Part shown: positions 38,715 to 48,021 of the stretch, one piece after another
Layout: every line of letters starts with the position of its first letter
Position numbering within the stretch: position 1 is the stretch's first letter
Source of the DNA: Trichomonas vaginalis G3
Lineage: Eukaryota > Parabasalia > Trichomonadida > Trichomonadidae
Length of the DNA stretch: 64,000 nucleotides
Direction of reading: 5' to 3'
Assembly: GCF_026262505.1 (NCBI RefSeq)
Contig: NC_067205.1
Coordinates: 23,221,585 to 23,285,584 of the forward strand
Notes under the pieces: generated by a model
Seen by the model: only the letters and a program-made list of their open reading frames with translations
Told to the model about the DNA's origin: nothing
Database searches by the model: none
Program-made: the position numbers and the translations under genes

Positions 38715-41700
38715 TTATATGTCATAATAGAACCCATTCGGACCAAGCTTTACTTTCTTCCTGGCTGACTTTTTAACTGAATCTTTAACTCTTCTTTTTC
38801 CTTCATTGCCACTACTTTCACTAGATGAAGTTACTTCTTCACTACTTTCACTTTGTTCTACTCTTCTCTTCTTCTTTGGTGTCGCTTTTGGTAACTTGCC
38901 CTCTGCTTCAAGTTGTTGCATCTTTGCCTCATGTTCACCTAGTATGTTGTAAATTTCCCATGTCCTTTTTGCCTTTGGGCTCTGGTCGCCCATCTCAGGT
39001 AACCTATATCCTAGAAAGATTTTGTCATAGTTTGTATTTGAGTCTTCGCGTATTGTTTGCATGACTCTTTCCTGAGTTTCCGGTTCAAGCTCTTCAAACA
39101 GAGCTTGTCCATATGGAATAAGCTCGTTTCCAAATATATGTTTTTGTAGCCATTCTGGTTTTCTTTCCATGTTACCAATAATATCTTTTGTGAATGGGAA
39201 AGCTTTTACCCAATGTTTCAGTCTTGCGTCATTTATTTCTGTAGTTGGTTTTATTTTGTCAAGGAACATGTTTTTCAATACTAACATTTCATTTGGTACT
39301 GTCCATTTGAGTTTTCTTAAATATTCATCCCTTCTCGGTTCATTGTCTGCAAAGTAAGTTTTTATGACATTTTGCAAACTTTCGTTTGCAAGGTCATGTA
39401 CAATAGGTTCTCTTCCTTCTCTCTCCCTAACTTTCTTTCTAAACTCTTCACCAAATATACCATCTCTATGGTTCTGTGTAGTTCTTTGAGATAAATGTTC
39501 TAGAACGTCAGCTGTTATATTTCCTTCAGCCATGTTCATTTCATACTGGTCCAAAATATCTGCATCTTTCATATCTTTCAATGGCATTAAAGCCGCGCTG
39601 AAAATACCAGCTATATCTGGTTCACCATTCACTTCCATTGCGTCTACAACTTCTTGGAATTGTGGTTGTAAGTTTATGAACCACCTATCCGGATTAGCTT
39701 TATGACCCCATCTCATTGTAGTTCCATAGTCTGCAGAAACAAAAGTAGGTTTGTTTCCATATTGGTTAGGTTCTGAATGAACTTTAAACAATGTTTCATT
39801 TCTATATGTTTTGTTGAAATTTAACCTTTTATTTTCACCGAGTTCATCCAAAGATTGGACGTTATATGGTCGTAAGTAAAAAGGGTTATTGTATTTGCGT
39901 ACATTATCTTTCAGTACTTCCATTCTATGCTGAATATTTTCATCTGATGTTGGAGTCTTTTGTATGTCGGCGAACATTTTTCGATATTCTTCTACCATGT
40001 CAGCCGAATTTTTCTTAGACTCTTGGAAAGATTCCATATTCTCCGCATACACTTGTTGAGGGTCAAGATTTTTCGGCTGTTCCAAATCTTCATCTAGTTC
40101 TGTGAAGTTAGTTTCCAAAGGAGGGACTTGTTCGTTTCCTTCAGGCTCTTCTAGCTGTTGTTGCTGAACTATTTCTTCCATGTCTGGTTGTATCTGAACT
40201 TCTTCCTGTGGAGTTTCTTGTACCTCATCTGCTGGCATTTCATATATTCCGAGACCGTTTTTAACAAGTTCCCTATCTAAGTCATCCGGACTCATAAACC
40301 TTTCTTCTTTCGTTCCGTCTCTATTTTTTACGCGTTTCATGAAGAGAGTTGAATTATCATTTAGCTCTGACACCAAATATCTCGGAGTAAATTCATCCAT
40401 GTCATTTGGATGGTATGCTATTAAATCATATCCCTTAGCGAGCTTGTATTTTCCAGGTTTGAGATTATATCCCATTTGGTGCTGAACCATAAAGCTAAAT
40501 AGGTTCGGGTCAGTATTTCCTTCCTTGAACTTTTTAATAGCTTCTTTATATCTGTCACTAAAGTCAAGAGTATCTGGGTAACCATAATCTTCCTTAAGCA
40601 TTTTTAAGAATTCTTGGTTTCCTTGTTCTCTACTTCTTTTATGTCCTTGCTCTGTTTGTGGTTGTTGTGGTGCTGGATTTTGAACTGTTGGTTGTTGTGC
40701 AGGGTTTTGAACTGTTGGTTTTGGTTGTTGTTGTGGTGCTGGATTTTGAACTGTTGGTTGTTGTGTTGGTTTTGGTGCATGCCTGTGTCTGTGTCCATGT
40801 GACGATGTAAATGTTATAGGTAGTCCTGGTGCAGGTGCTTCTCTTGGAGGGTTTGGTGGTATATAAGTTCCACCAGCTGGCACATATGTTCCATCTGCAG
40901 CATAATGTCCTACCTGACTTTTCGTTTTTAAGAAAGCATTTACTAGGTCTGTTTTGGTCTGTTGTAACTCTTTTTCTTGACTTTCCACAACAGTTGCTCT
41001 AACGGCGTCATAGGCACTTTGAACTGCCTGTCTCGTTGCTGCATCTGTTATTTTCGTCATATTTTGTGCTACTTCTCTTAACTCGTTGTCGAAACCTTCA
41101 GACTTCAGTTTCTTTCCAGATGAGAAGTCGTTCACTAGTTTCACCTTACTATGAAGAGCTTCGAAGGCATTCTTAAAGTCAGCATTCATTAAAGCTTCAT
41201 TTGAACTGTCTTCATCCGCTTGTATTTTTGTCCTTATTGACCCTATAAGTTGGGCTGCTTTAGCGTTGGCTTGGGCATCTAACCAGTCATTATTAGCTTT
41301 TATATATTCTGCGCTTTTCATTGCCTTTTGCATGGCTGCGTCGTTATTTTTACTTTCTTGTGCTAAGTTTTCATACTGTACGGTTTGGTTTTGCAACTGT
41401 AAAAGTTTTTCTGCCTTTACATTTGCTTCAACTTCTTTTTTATACTCATCGCTATCCATATATGTCTTCAGGGCTTTTTGTTTTATCTCTTCATCTTTCA
41501 GTACTTTATATTGAGTAGTATGGTTTTTCAAATTTATAACATCTTGTTCCATTTTTGCTACTTCTGCTGCTTTTTCTGACACTTTTTTCGCATATTCCTC
41601 TGTACTTAGTTCTTTCAGTTGTTCTTCTTTCTTCTTTTTCTCTACGTTTAACTCATTGAGTTTCTTTGTGTGTCTGTCATATTCTAGTTTCTTTTCGTTT

Positions 41701-42035
41701 TCACTTATTTGTTTCTGTATGTCTATGTTTGACTTTTTGACATCTGTTATTTGATTTTTGAGTGAACTCAAATTCATTTGACTTTGAGGGTTATAAGCTG
41801 TTCCGTCTGCAGCTCCACCATAGCCTGCCATTTTCGCTAAAAGTGCCGCTCTTAAACCTCCACTCTGTGCACCAATAACTCGGTTTAAAAGCATAGGGTT
41901 GCTTGACATTTGTTGCAACATAGTGGGGTCATTCATCATTTGTTGTTGCAACTGTTGTTGTGGTGTCAGTTTTACTATTGGATGTTTCAATGCTCCCTTC
42001 CTCTTACGTATATTCTTACGTAGCTTACGTGGCAT
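38715..42035 (-). CDS. Giant coiled-coil Maverick protein, 1106 residues
   Basis: The largest gene of the element, paired with the capsid gene in A and C. Order of parts: a basic start MPRKLRKNIRKRKGALKHPI; a Gln/Met-rich segment; a long coiled coil (about 75-380, rich in Lys/Glu/Ala); a Pro/Gln/His linker with repeats of PTVQNPAPQQ (about 410-470); a globular region; an acidic Glu/Gln-rich linker (about 630-690); a second globular region to about 1040; and a Ser/Glu then Lys/Arg-rich tail ending GPNGFYYDI. The position suggests a structural or scaffold/core protein; I recognise no enzyme motif. The initiator-like tcactta and TTTTTA precede the ATG. Confidence 0.85.
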   Translation of the reverse strand: MPRKLRKNIRKRKGALKHPIVKLTPQQQLQQQMMNDPTMLQQMSSNPMLLNRVIGAQSGGLRAALLAKMAGYGGAADGTAYNPQSQMNLSSLKNQITDVKKSNIDIQKQISENEKKLEYDRHTKKLNELNVEKKKKEEQLKELSTEEYAKKVSEKAAEVAKMEQDVINLKNHTTQYKVLKDEEIKQKALKTYMDSDEYKKEVEANVKAEKLLQLQNQTVQYENLAQESKNNDAAMQKAMKSAEYIKANNDWLDAQANAKAAQLIGSIRTKIQADEDSSNEALMNADFKNAFEALHSKVKLVNDFSSGKKLKSEGFDNELREVAQNMTKITDAATRQAVQSAYDAVRATVVESQEKELQQTKTDLVNAFLKTKSQVGHYAADGTYVPAGGTYIPPNPPREAPAPGLPITFTSSHGHRHRHAPKPTQQPTVQNPAPQQQPKPTVQNPAQQPTVQNPAPQQPQTEQGHKRSREQGNQEFLKMLKEDYGYPDTLDFSDRYKEAIKKFKEGNTDPNLFSFMVQHQMGYNLKPGKYKLAKGYDLIAYHPNDMDEFTPRYLVSELNDNSTLFMKRVKNRDGTKEERFMSPDDLDRELVKNGLGIYEMPADEVQETPQEEVQIQPDMEEIVQQQQLEEPEGNEQVPPLETNFTELDEDLEQPKNLDPQQVYAENMESFQESKKNSADMVEEYRKMFADIQKTPTSDENIQHRMEVLKDNVRKYNNPFYLRPYNVQSLDELGENKRLNFNKTYRNETLFKVHSEPNQYGNKPTFVSADYGTTMRWGHKANPDRWFINLQPQFQEVVDAMEVNGEPDIAGIFSAALMPLKDMKDADILDQYEMNMAEGNITADVLEHLSQRTTQNHRDGIFGEEFRKKVREREGREPIVHDLANESLQNVIKTYFADNEPRRDEYLRKLKWTVPNEMLVLKNMFLDKIKPTTEINDARLKHWVKAFPFTKDIIGNMERKPEWLQKHIFGNELIPYGQALFEELEPETQERVMQTIREDSNTNYDKIFLGYRLPEMGDQSPKAKRTWEIYNILGEHEAKMQQLEAEGKLPKATPKKKRRVEQSESSEEVTSSSESSGNEGKRRVKDSVKKSARKKVKLGPNGFYYDI

Positions 42036-42310
42036 TTTAAGTGAAGTTAAAAAGCGGCTTTTGACAGATGTTTATATGACACTTTTTGTTCAGCACAAAA
42101 AACTACTCGGTCAAAGTGTTGTCAGTTTTGTAAAATAACCGTCCTATCTCATTCTATAAGGGAGAAAAGGCTTCTCAAAGTATACTTCCTTGGAACGCCT
42201 GTAACTTTTCCTGTAGCGACGATAGACCCTTACTTGTCCGGACAAAGTTATACTATTTTGAGCGCTCTACAAAAAAGTCACCGGCTGGTCGGCTGGGGTT
42301 CGGTCCTCCT
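42036..42310. other. Subterminal region at right end of Maverick A
   Basis: Contains sequences shared with the left end of Maverick C (59760-59985, ccgtcctatctcattctata in reverse) and with the right end of Maverick B (gtcaccggctggtcggctgg at about 42278). No gene. Confidence 0.6.
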
Positions 42311-42379
42311 CTTCATTTATACTAAACATCTTCAGGGCTAGAAGGGGCGCAGCCCCTGGAAGCCCCTCATACCTGACCT
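42311..42379 (-). repeat. Maverick A right terminal inverted repeat
   Basis: Mirror image of 17259-17327. It ends CCTGACCT and is followed by GATTA (42380-42384), the second copy of the target duplication. Confidence 0.92.
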
Positions 42380-42600
42380 GATTATCATTAGTTTTTTCAT
42401 TAATTCAACAGTCAGTCAATCGTCACTGACTGTTTTTTTTAAATATTTTCAGGAGGAGGTGGATAAATAGGTTTTTCATAATAAGGTAAATTTGATTTTA
42501 TCTCAACTGAATTTCTTTTAACGGGTTCAACATTTTTTGATGTTGTTTGAATTCTCCTTTTCGGGGCGGTGCCATGTGAGGTGAAATTTATCATACACCG
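42380..42600 (-). pseudogene. Host gene 3' remnant next to Maverick A
   Basis: On the minus strand a frame from about 42578 ends at the TAA near 42437 and reads ..NSVEIKSNLPYYEKPIYPPPP then ENI and stop, with a Lys/Arg-rich part before it. A proline-rich end of this kind resembles cytoplasmic tails of trichomonad surface proteins. No start is present, so it is a fragment. The hairpin acagtcagt..actgactgt (42407-42432) follows its stop directly. Confidence 0.35.
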
Positions 42601-42875
42601 ATTGGACCTTTTGCTTTCCCGAAAACATAGAATTTATATTGGGGGCCAAATATATGTGCATATATCTATACTAATCAAGCCATATTTACTCATATAGTAT
42701 TGAGGAATAATGTGTTTTATATAAGATATGAATTTCAAAAATTTTGTTTTATTTCATTTTGAATACAATGAGGTATCTATATATATACTCTATATTGTGT
42801 TTGTAAACTCATTTTGGTCACATATCCATTTTTTAATCTGCATCTTATTTGAGATTTCAAATTTTTATCGACAAT
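42600..42875. other. AT-rich stretch, nothing recognised
   Basis: Low-complexity AT-rich DNA between a host gene remnant and the hairpin array. No gene or repeat seen. Confidence 0.4.
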
Positions 42876-43630
42876 CATATATGATCACATCGGCATTTGG
42901 AGATACTTATCTTGTATCTCCAAATATCGATGTGATCATTGTATTTAATTGTATATTGACCAAGAGATTCCGATGCAGAATATTCAAAGTAGATAGTTTT
43001 TCCATTCTGTACACATGGGTGCAGGGTCTATCACTGGCACCCTGCACTAATATGTGCAGAATGGGAAAAGCTTGCACTTTTACCTTTCGATGCGAATGTT
43101 GCAAACACTTTTCCCATTCTGCACATATATATGCAGGGTCTATCACTGGCACCCTGCACCTATATGTGCAGAATGGGAAAAGCACGCACTTTTGTTCTTC
43201 GATGCGAATGTGTCGGACATAATTCCTGATTTGCTCATATATTTGCAGGGTCTATCACTAGGACCCTGCACCTATATGAGCAAATCAGGAATTGATTGCA
43301 CTTTTTCACTTGAATGTGATTCATTGAATTTCAATTCGAGAAAGGAGTTTACAAATGCAGGGTATTGTTCCTTTACCCTGCATTTGTAAACTCCTTTCTC
43401 GAATAGCTTGCACTTTTCACTTGAATGTGATTCATTGAATTTCAATTCGAGAAAGGAGTTTACAAATGCAGGGTATTGTTCCTTTACCCTGCATTTGTAA
43501 ACTCCTTTCTCGAATAGCTTGCACTTTTTCACTTGAATGTGATTCATTGAATTTCAATTCGAGAAAGGAGTTTACAAATGCAGGGTAAAGGGACAATACC
43601 CTGCATTGTGTAACTCTTTCTTGTAAAACC
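42876..43630. repeat. Array of seven long hairpins with a TGCAGGGT/ACCCTGCA apex
   Basis: Hairpins at about 42884-42945, 43003-43075, 43108-43180, 43222-43292, 43335-43405, 43446-43516 and 43557-43620. All but the first share GCAGGGT..ACCCTGC near the apex. Lower stems differ: tttcccattctgcacatat in two, attcctgatttgctcatat in one, and gagaaaggagtttacaaatg in three. The last three repeat at about 111 bases, and in the third the loop is flipped. Confidence 0.88.
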
Positions 43631-43915
43631 TTCCTCCAAAAAAATATAAAGATCACATTCTTCTTAAAACTCTCAAAATCTCATTATTTCAATCTTATAA
43701 TCATAAATAAACATACTCTTTCTATCTAATATTTCTCTATTCCTTAATTTTCTTATGAAATTTGTTATTTTTTATTTAATTTTTAAAATTTTCAATTTTT
43801 TGGATAATTTTATTCAATTTTATGATAATTTATTCTATTCTCATTATATAATAATATTGTTCATTTTTATTTTTCAATGCATACGATAATTTTTAATTCA
43901 ATTTTTAAACGAATG
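43630..43915. other. AT-rich spacer between hairpin arrays
   Basis: Nearly 300 bases of A/T-rich, low-complexity DNA. Nothing recognised. Confidence 0.4.
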
Positions 43916-44528
43916 TTTTGATGGGATGAGCTTACTGAGCATAGGCTCATCCCATCAAAACATTCCCTTAAAAATTCTGGCCTTCATCGAGGCCAGAGTT
44001 TACAATTCATCAGCTCAGAGCCAAGTTCCTCGACGGTCGTCCTCATTAGGCCCGATCCGAGAGGAACTTGGCTCTTCATTAAAATCACAAGCTCTGGCCA
44101 TTGCTAAGGCCAGAGCCTGCAAATACAATCCTCAGGGCCGAGTTTTGCGATGATCGTCGATCATGTCGACGGTCTCGCAAGAACTCGGCCCTGAAAGACA
44201 TACAAATACAGGCTCTGGCCCTAGCAAAGGCCAGGGCTTCGCTTACTGTCCTCAGGGCCGGCTTTCTCAAATGCCGTCCTGATCTAGGGCGGCAGGAGAG
44301 GAATCCGGCCCTGGGAACATCCAAATACGAAGCTCTGGCCCTAGCAAAGGCCAGGGCTTCGTTTTAAATCCACAGGGTCGGCTTTCTCAAATGCCGTCCT
44401 GATCTAGGGCGGCAGGAGAGGAATCCAGCCCTGGGAACATCCAAATACGAAGCTCTGGCCCAAGCAAAGGCCAGAGCCTGCAAATACAATCCTCAGGGCC
44501 GAGTTTTGCGATGATCGTCGATCATGTC
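43916..44528. repeat. GC-rich alternating hairpin array, cut at its right edge
   Basis: A hairpin at 43916-43970 (aatgttttgatgggatgagc arm) is followed by about four units of roughly 120 bases. Each unit has a short hairpin (CTCTGGCC..GGCCAGAG type) and a long one (CAGGGCCGAGTT..AACTCGGCCCTG or CAGGGCCGGCTTTCTC.. type). The base composition is far richer in G+C than the surroundings. The last long hairpin stops half-way at 44528, where Maverick B begins. Confidence 0.88.
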
Positions 44529-44765
44529 GAATTTTCTGACATTGTCCCAATTTTGTCCGAAAGTCAGCTCAGATGTTTTGAACTGCTCCCAACATATCCA
44601 GAATATGAAAATTTGCCTGAACTCTTTCGGTTCCTCAAAAAACGTTTTTTGGTTCTCATGTTCGAAACTTTTATCGGAAGAGACAACAAACGTTCAGAAG
44701 AAGAGCAAGATATTATTTTAAACTTGTTGTATGACTTAACTGTCATAACCAGCTTTTTGAAGTAA
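44529..44765 (+). pseudogene. 3' part of an unknown Maverick gene at the truncation
   Basis: About 78 codons after the junction (VPILSESQLRCFELLPTYPE.., ending DLTVITSFLK) form a helical protein end without its own start. It lies in line with the HNH gene 32 bases downstream. No family recognised. Confidence 0.45.
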
Positions 44766-44786
44766 AACCGTCATTCTCAAACCACT

Positions 44787-44797
44787 TCATTTTTTCG
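44787..44797 (+). promoter_or_regulatory. Initiator-like motif before HNH gene
   Basis: tcattttttcg directly before the ATG at 44798 matches the trichomonad TCA(C/T)T(A/T) initiator and resembles the block before the GPDH genes. Confidence 0.4.
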
Positions 44798-45499
44798 ATG
44801 TCCGAACAAGCACCGAAGCCGAACACAATGGCAGATGTCCTTTCAAGGTTGCCAGACAAGCGCCCAATTCAAATTCAAATTGCCCAATTGAAAGCTCATC
44901 TGACAAACACCATTAAGACTCTCCAAAGTAGTCTTATGACAGAGATGAAGGAACTTAAAGCCGATGTCCTCATGAACCAAGCTTCCAATGAGAAATGCCT
45001 GAACGATTTCGCGGAAACCTTGCGCAATTACGAGAGAGAGAACCGAGACCTTGCCAGACTCATCTACCGTTTCTTCGAAGAGATAGACGCCATCTGGAAG
45101 GTACTCGGAAAGGACAGAACATGCAACACCGTACTTCGTGAGTACAAAATTGAAGAAGGAATTGTCGAGGAAGAAGAGGAAGAAAAGAAACACGAAGAAG
45201 AAGAGGAAGAAGAAGAAGTTCCTGAAGCCGCTACATGGGCAACCCTTGTTGCCGATGACGGTTACGAAATTTCCCAACCCTACCCATACCAAATCCGCAA
45301 CAAGGAGACAGGCAAGGTTCTTACCCCAGTCCTCAACAACTTGGGACACTTGAACCTTAACCTTCGGAATCGCGGTTCAATCTCCATGGGCAAGCTTGTC
45401 GCAATTCAATGGGTTCCAAATCCAGACAAGAAGACGAAGGTCAGACACATTGACGGTGACAAGCTCAACAACCGTAAGGAGAACCTCGAGTGGTTCTAA
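44798..45499 (+). CDS. HNH-type endonuclease-like protein with coiled coil, 233 residues
   Basis: Residues 30-110 form a helical coiled coil (ETLRNYERENRDLARLIYRF). They are followed by an acidic run (VEEEEEEKKHEEEEEEEEVP, about 122-142) and a C-terminal NUMOD4/HNH-type module: ATWATLVADDGYEISQPYPY, the basic strand NLRNRGSISMGKLVAIQW, and VRHIDGDKLNNRKENLEWF at the very end. The H.DGDKLNNR..NL.W pattern is the zinc-free HNH_3 type found in phage and giant-virus homing endonucleases. Such enzymes nick or cut DNA and often spread themselves. The codon use is more G+C-rich than most Maverick genes here. Confidence 0.75.
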   Translation: MSEQAPKPNTMADVLSRLPDKRPIQIQIAQLKAHLTNTIKTLQSSLMTEMKELKADVLMNQASNEKCLNDFAETLRNYERENRDLARLIYRFFEEIDAIWKVLGKDRTCNTVLREYKIEEGIVEEEEEEKKHEEEEEEEEVPEAATWATLVADDGYEISQPYPYQIRNKETGKVLTPVLNNLGHLNLNLRNRGSISMGKLVAIQWVPNPDKKTKVRHIDGDKLNNRKENLEWF

Positions 45500-45547
45500 G
45501 AGTAAAAAAAATTATTTTAGGGGGAAACCCCAAGTAAATTTAAGTTT

Positions 45548-45805
45548 TTATTTTTGGTATTCGTACCAATTTTGGAATGTGAAGACCACATCCCAACCTC
45601 TGTACGTGAGTCTTGGGTCCACGTCTAAGACCCTTCTGTAGCAATTCCAAGCCCGAGCAAATTCAATTGTCAACCACTCGTCTCCTCTGTAGTCTTCAAT
45701 CCATTCTTTGAAGAGACGGTCGAGTTCGGGCTTGGAATATCTCTTGCCTGGGTCCGAGACCAACATTTGGTTGAACTGGACGAAGCGCTCAGGGATGTAC
45801 GCCAT
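45548..45805 (-). CDS. Maverick hypothetical protein, 85 residues
   Basis: It starts MAYIPERFVQFNQMLVSDPG, 32 bases downstream of PolB and in the same direction. It is a small, Trp/Tyr-rich helical protein (LFKEWIEDYRGDEWLTIEFA, ending FQNWYEYQK). In A the position after PolB holds different genes, so this is part of the variable zone. No family recognised. Confidence 0.6.
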   Translation of the reverse strand: MAYIPERFVQFNQMLVSDPGKRYSKPELDRLFKEWIEDYRGDEWLTIEFARAWNCYRRVLDVDPRLTYRGWDVVFTFQNWYEYQK

Positions 45806-45836
45806 TAAAAAATGTCACTTTTTTAAAATAAATTTT

Positions 45837-47990
45837 TTATTTCATGCAATGTTTAACTATTTCACCATCTTCTTTAACACCCCAGTACTTACGCTTGGAG
45901 AGGACATGAACTTCGGTGAAAATTTTGTCCAATTTGAATTGACCCATCTTTTCACCGACTAAACCCATTTCAATGAGTTTGTTGTATCCTTCTTCGTTCG
46001 TCATGAGTGCGTCAATGTTCTCATAGTAAACCTTGACTTTCGATTTGACTTCGGAGAAGAATTTGTTGTACTCGTCAAGGACTGCCTTTGCGAACTGAGG
46101 GTAAGACCAATGTTCGACAATAGGTTTTAATGTGGTTACTAAGCCACTTTGACCTTGAGTGAATTCGTACTTCAAAACAAAAGGAGAAAACCTTTCAACA
46201 AAGTTGTCGACCTTCTCATAATGTTTACTCTTCATCTCTTGAGGTTTCTTAATGGAATATCCCCATGTCGAATTCATAAGCAATTTGAGTGTCATTGCAA
46301 GTTTGGGGTTTGAAGCTTTCCTAATATCATACAGTTGTTGTATGACTTTTCCAACTGTATAGTTCCTTCCCGGGAACTCACCATCTTCGTTTGGAATTCC
46401 AGTCGGAATATATTGGACAAACCTCATGTATGCAGCGTTAAGGTCGACATAGTATATCTTTTCATCTGAGTCGAACTTGTCGCAACCAATTAGTCCAGTT
46501 TGTGGAAATTCAAGTGAGTCTCTTATCTTCTGAGAAACTTCTCCTGTTATCTCATAAACATCGTCGAAGCAACCTGTTTCATATAAAACCTTCTGACCTA
46601 ACTCAGATGCTCTCCAATACAATTTGACGTCAATTGGATGTCTCAATGGAAGTTTGTTTATAGCATCTTGAAGTTCTTGCAACCTCATTGGAAGTTCTTC
46701 TGGTTCAGGTTGGTATCCGAACATACCAACCCCTTGTGGAACTGTGTACTTCTTTTGTACTAGAACTTTGTCTGGAACAACTTTTGGTCTTGCTAACAAT
46801 GAAAAGTTTGTTTCGTCTTTTGGTACAAAAGTTTCTGTCAGCTTGTCATCTGGAATTGGTTCCAACAAACCTTTCTCGAAAAGAATGTTTACAGCTCTGA
46901 CAATGTTGCACTTACTTTTACCAAAGAATGGGTTTGTAAGACTTTCGTTCAACATGAAGTGGTTGTGGACAATTACAATCTTCAACCATGGTAAGTCTTT
47001 GTCAACAACATAGTCGTCATGTGAAGAACCTTTAGCTGTAGGTATGTTGACTCGGATATTGACATTTGCCAACGGTGCAATTTTTGCCAATTGACCTCTG
47101 AGAATGTACCTTGTCTTCACACATGACTCAAGATACTTCATCTTCTCATCTGTAACAAGACCAGAGTTCCTGAGACATGTAAGAATGCAAGGTTCGTTGA
47201 CAATTGTTTCAATTGAATTGTAAATTCCATACCTTGTCAAGTCAATGTCAGACTTATTTATGAAGGGGAAGTATCCAGCATGTTGTCTGACTGCTTGAGG
47301 GTTAGGTTGGTACCATTCGAACTTGACACTTGCAATTCCTTCAATTGCATTCAAAATGTCTGAGTCGGAGTCAACCATTTGTTCTCTCTTTGTAGTCTTG
47401 AAAGCGTCAAGAAGTTTTGCGGCTGTTTGCTCATTGCCATGTGCATAGTAAATGTGACCATCCAAATCTGTTATGGTCAATCTGAGATTGTGTCCTTTCT
47501 TATTTCCGTCTTGAATTGCAGCAAGTACACCCATGAAGCCTTCTTTGTTCTTTCCTTCGTCAAAGTTTACTGTAAAGGTTCGACCAGAAGTAATTTGACT
47601 TCTAACTTCACGGTACTTCTCATATGCATATCTTGTTCTTTCCATGGGAGCATGTGCGTCTTCACCTTTTCCTTTTTTCCTTCTCAAAGGATGCAATTGT
47701 TCGTCATGTTTCCAGTAGAATCTGGCAAAGCCGTCGTGTCCTTCAACTTGAGGTTCACTAACATCGAAAGGCATGTCCATAAGACGTTCTTCTTCTAACC
47801 TCTCTAGTCTGTTTGGATAATTGGCACGTGCTGTTTCCAAATCCATTTCGTAGCGAAGACCAGACAATTTGTCATAGACTTTTATGGGTCTTCCCTTCCT
47901 ATATTTAAACTTCTTCGAAACTCTCCAACCATATCTTTGTAACTCTGCTTTTATTCTAGCAGACTTTCTATCCATTTTATATGGGGGCAT
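45837..47990 (-). CDS. polB: Protein-primed family B DNA polymerase (Maverick B copy)
   Basis: 717 residues starting MPPYKMDRKS, the same length as the copy in A and differing at about 20 positions, clustered in the C-terminal 60 residues and in one short stretch near residue 330. Motif A YYVDLNAAYM, motif B LMNSTWGYS and the motif C region YYENIDALM are identical to A. It replicates the element by protein priming from its ends. The leader is TTTTTATAAAA before the ATG. It looks whole although the element is not. Confidence 0.93.
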   Translation of the reverse strand: MPPYKMDRKSARIKAELQRYGWRVSKKFKYRKGRPIKVYDKLSGLRYEMDLETARANYPNRLERLEEERLMDMPFDVSEPQVEGHDGFARFYWKHDEQLHPLRRKKGKGEDAHAPMERTRYAYEKYREVRSQITSGRTFTVNFDEGKNKEGFMGVLAAIQDGNKKGHNLRLTITDLDGHIYYAHGNEQTAAKLLDAFKTTKREQMVDSDSDILNAIEGIASVKFEWYQPNPQAVRQHAGYFPFINKSDIDLTRYGIYNSIETIVNEPCILTCLRNSGLVTDEKMKYLESCVKTRYILRGQLAKIAPLANVNIRVNIPTAKGSSHDDYVVDKDLPWLKIVIVHNHFMLNESLTNPFFGKSKCNIVRAVNILFEKGLLEPIPDDKLTETFVPKDETNFSLLARPKVVPDKVLVQKKYTVPQGVGMFGYQPEPEELPMRLQELQDAINKLPLRHPIDVKLYWRASELGQKVLYETGCFDDVYEITGEVSQKIRDSLEFPQTGLIGCDKFDSDEKIYYVDLNAAYMRFVQYIPTGIPNEDGEFPGRNYTVGKVIQQLYDIRKASNPKLAMTLKLLMNSTWGYSIKKPQEMKSKHYEKVDNFVERFSPFVLKYEFTQGQSGLVTTLKPIVEHWSYPQFAKAVLDEYNKFFSEVKSKVKVYYENIDALMTNEEGYNKLIEMGLVGEKMGQFKLDKIFTEVHVLSKRKYWGVKEDGEIVKHCMK

Positions 47991-48021
47991 TTTTATAAAA
48001 ATAAAAAAATATTTTTTTTCT

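Larger units (their letters stand above)
17259..42379 (+). mobile_element. Maverick/Polinton A, 25.1 kb, end to end
   Basis: Both termini read AGGTCAGGTATGAGGGGC inward. About 69 bases are identical inverted repeats, and GATTA lies directly outside each end (17254-17258 and 42380-42384), so the insertion boundaries are intact. The content is typical of Polintons: protein-primed PolB, retroviral-type integrase, packaging ATPase, penton-like and double-jelly-roll capsid proteins. It also has a methyltransferase, SF3 helicase and KilA-N cargo. The integrase and a few neighbours are broken (about half a dozen breaks in all), while the replication and capsid genes look whole. Close similarity to B and C suggests a recent insertion. 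Confidence 0.93.

Noticed and set aside
40604-40802. Short His/Asn/Gln-rich and Trp/Leu-rich frames in the giant protein gene (also 61192-61464)
   Set aside because: Out-of-frame or antisense readings of the PTVQNPAPQ-coding repeats.
17166-42424. 8-bp CAATCGTC as target duplication of Maverick A
   Set aside because: It belongs to a hairpin present in the same orientation outside both ends. The termini AGGTCAGG..CCTGACCT with GATTA lie inside it and fit the known Polinton end pattern better.
43926-44367. 75-88-codon frames in the GC-rich hairpin array
   Set aside because: They follow the repeat units on both strands and have no recognisable features.
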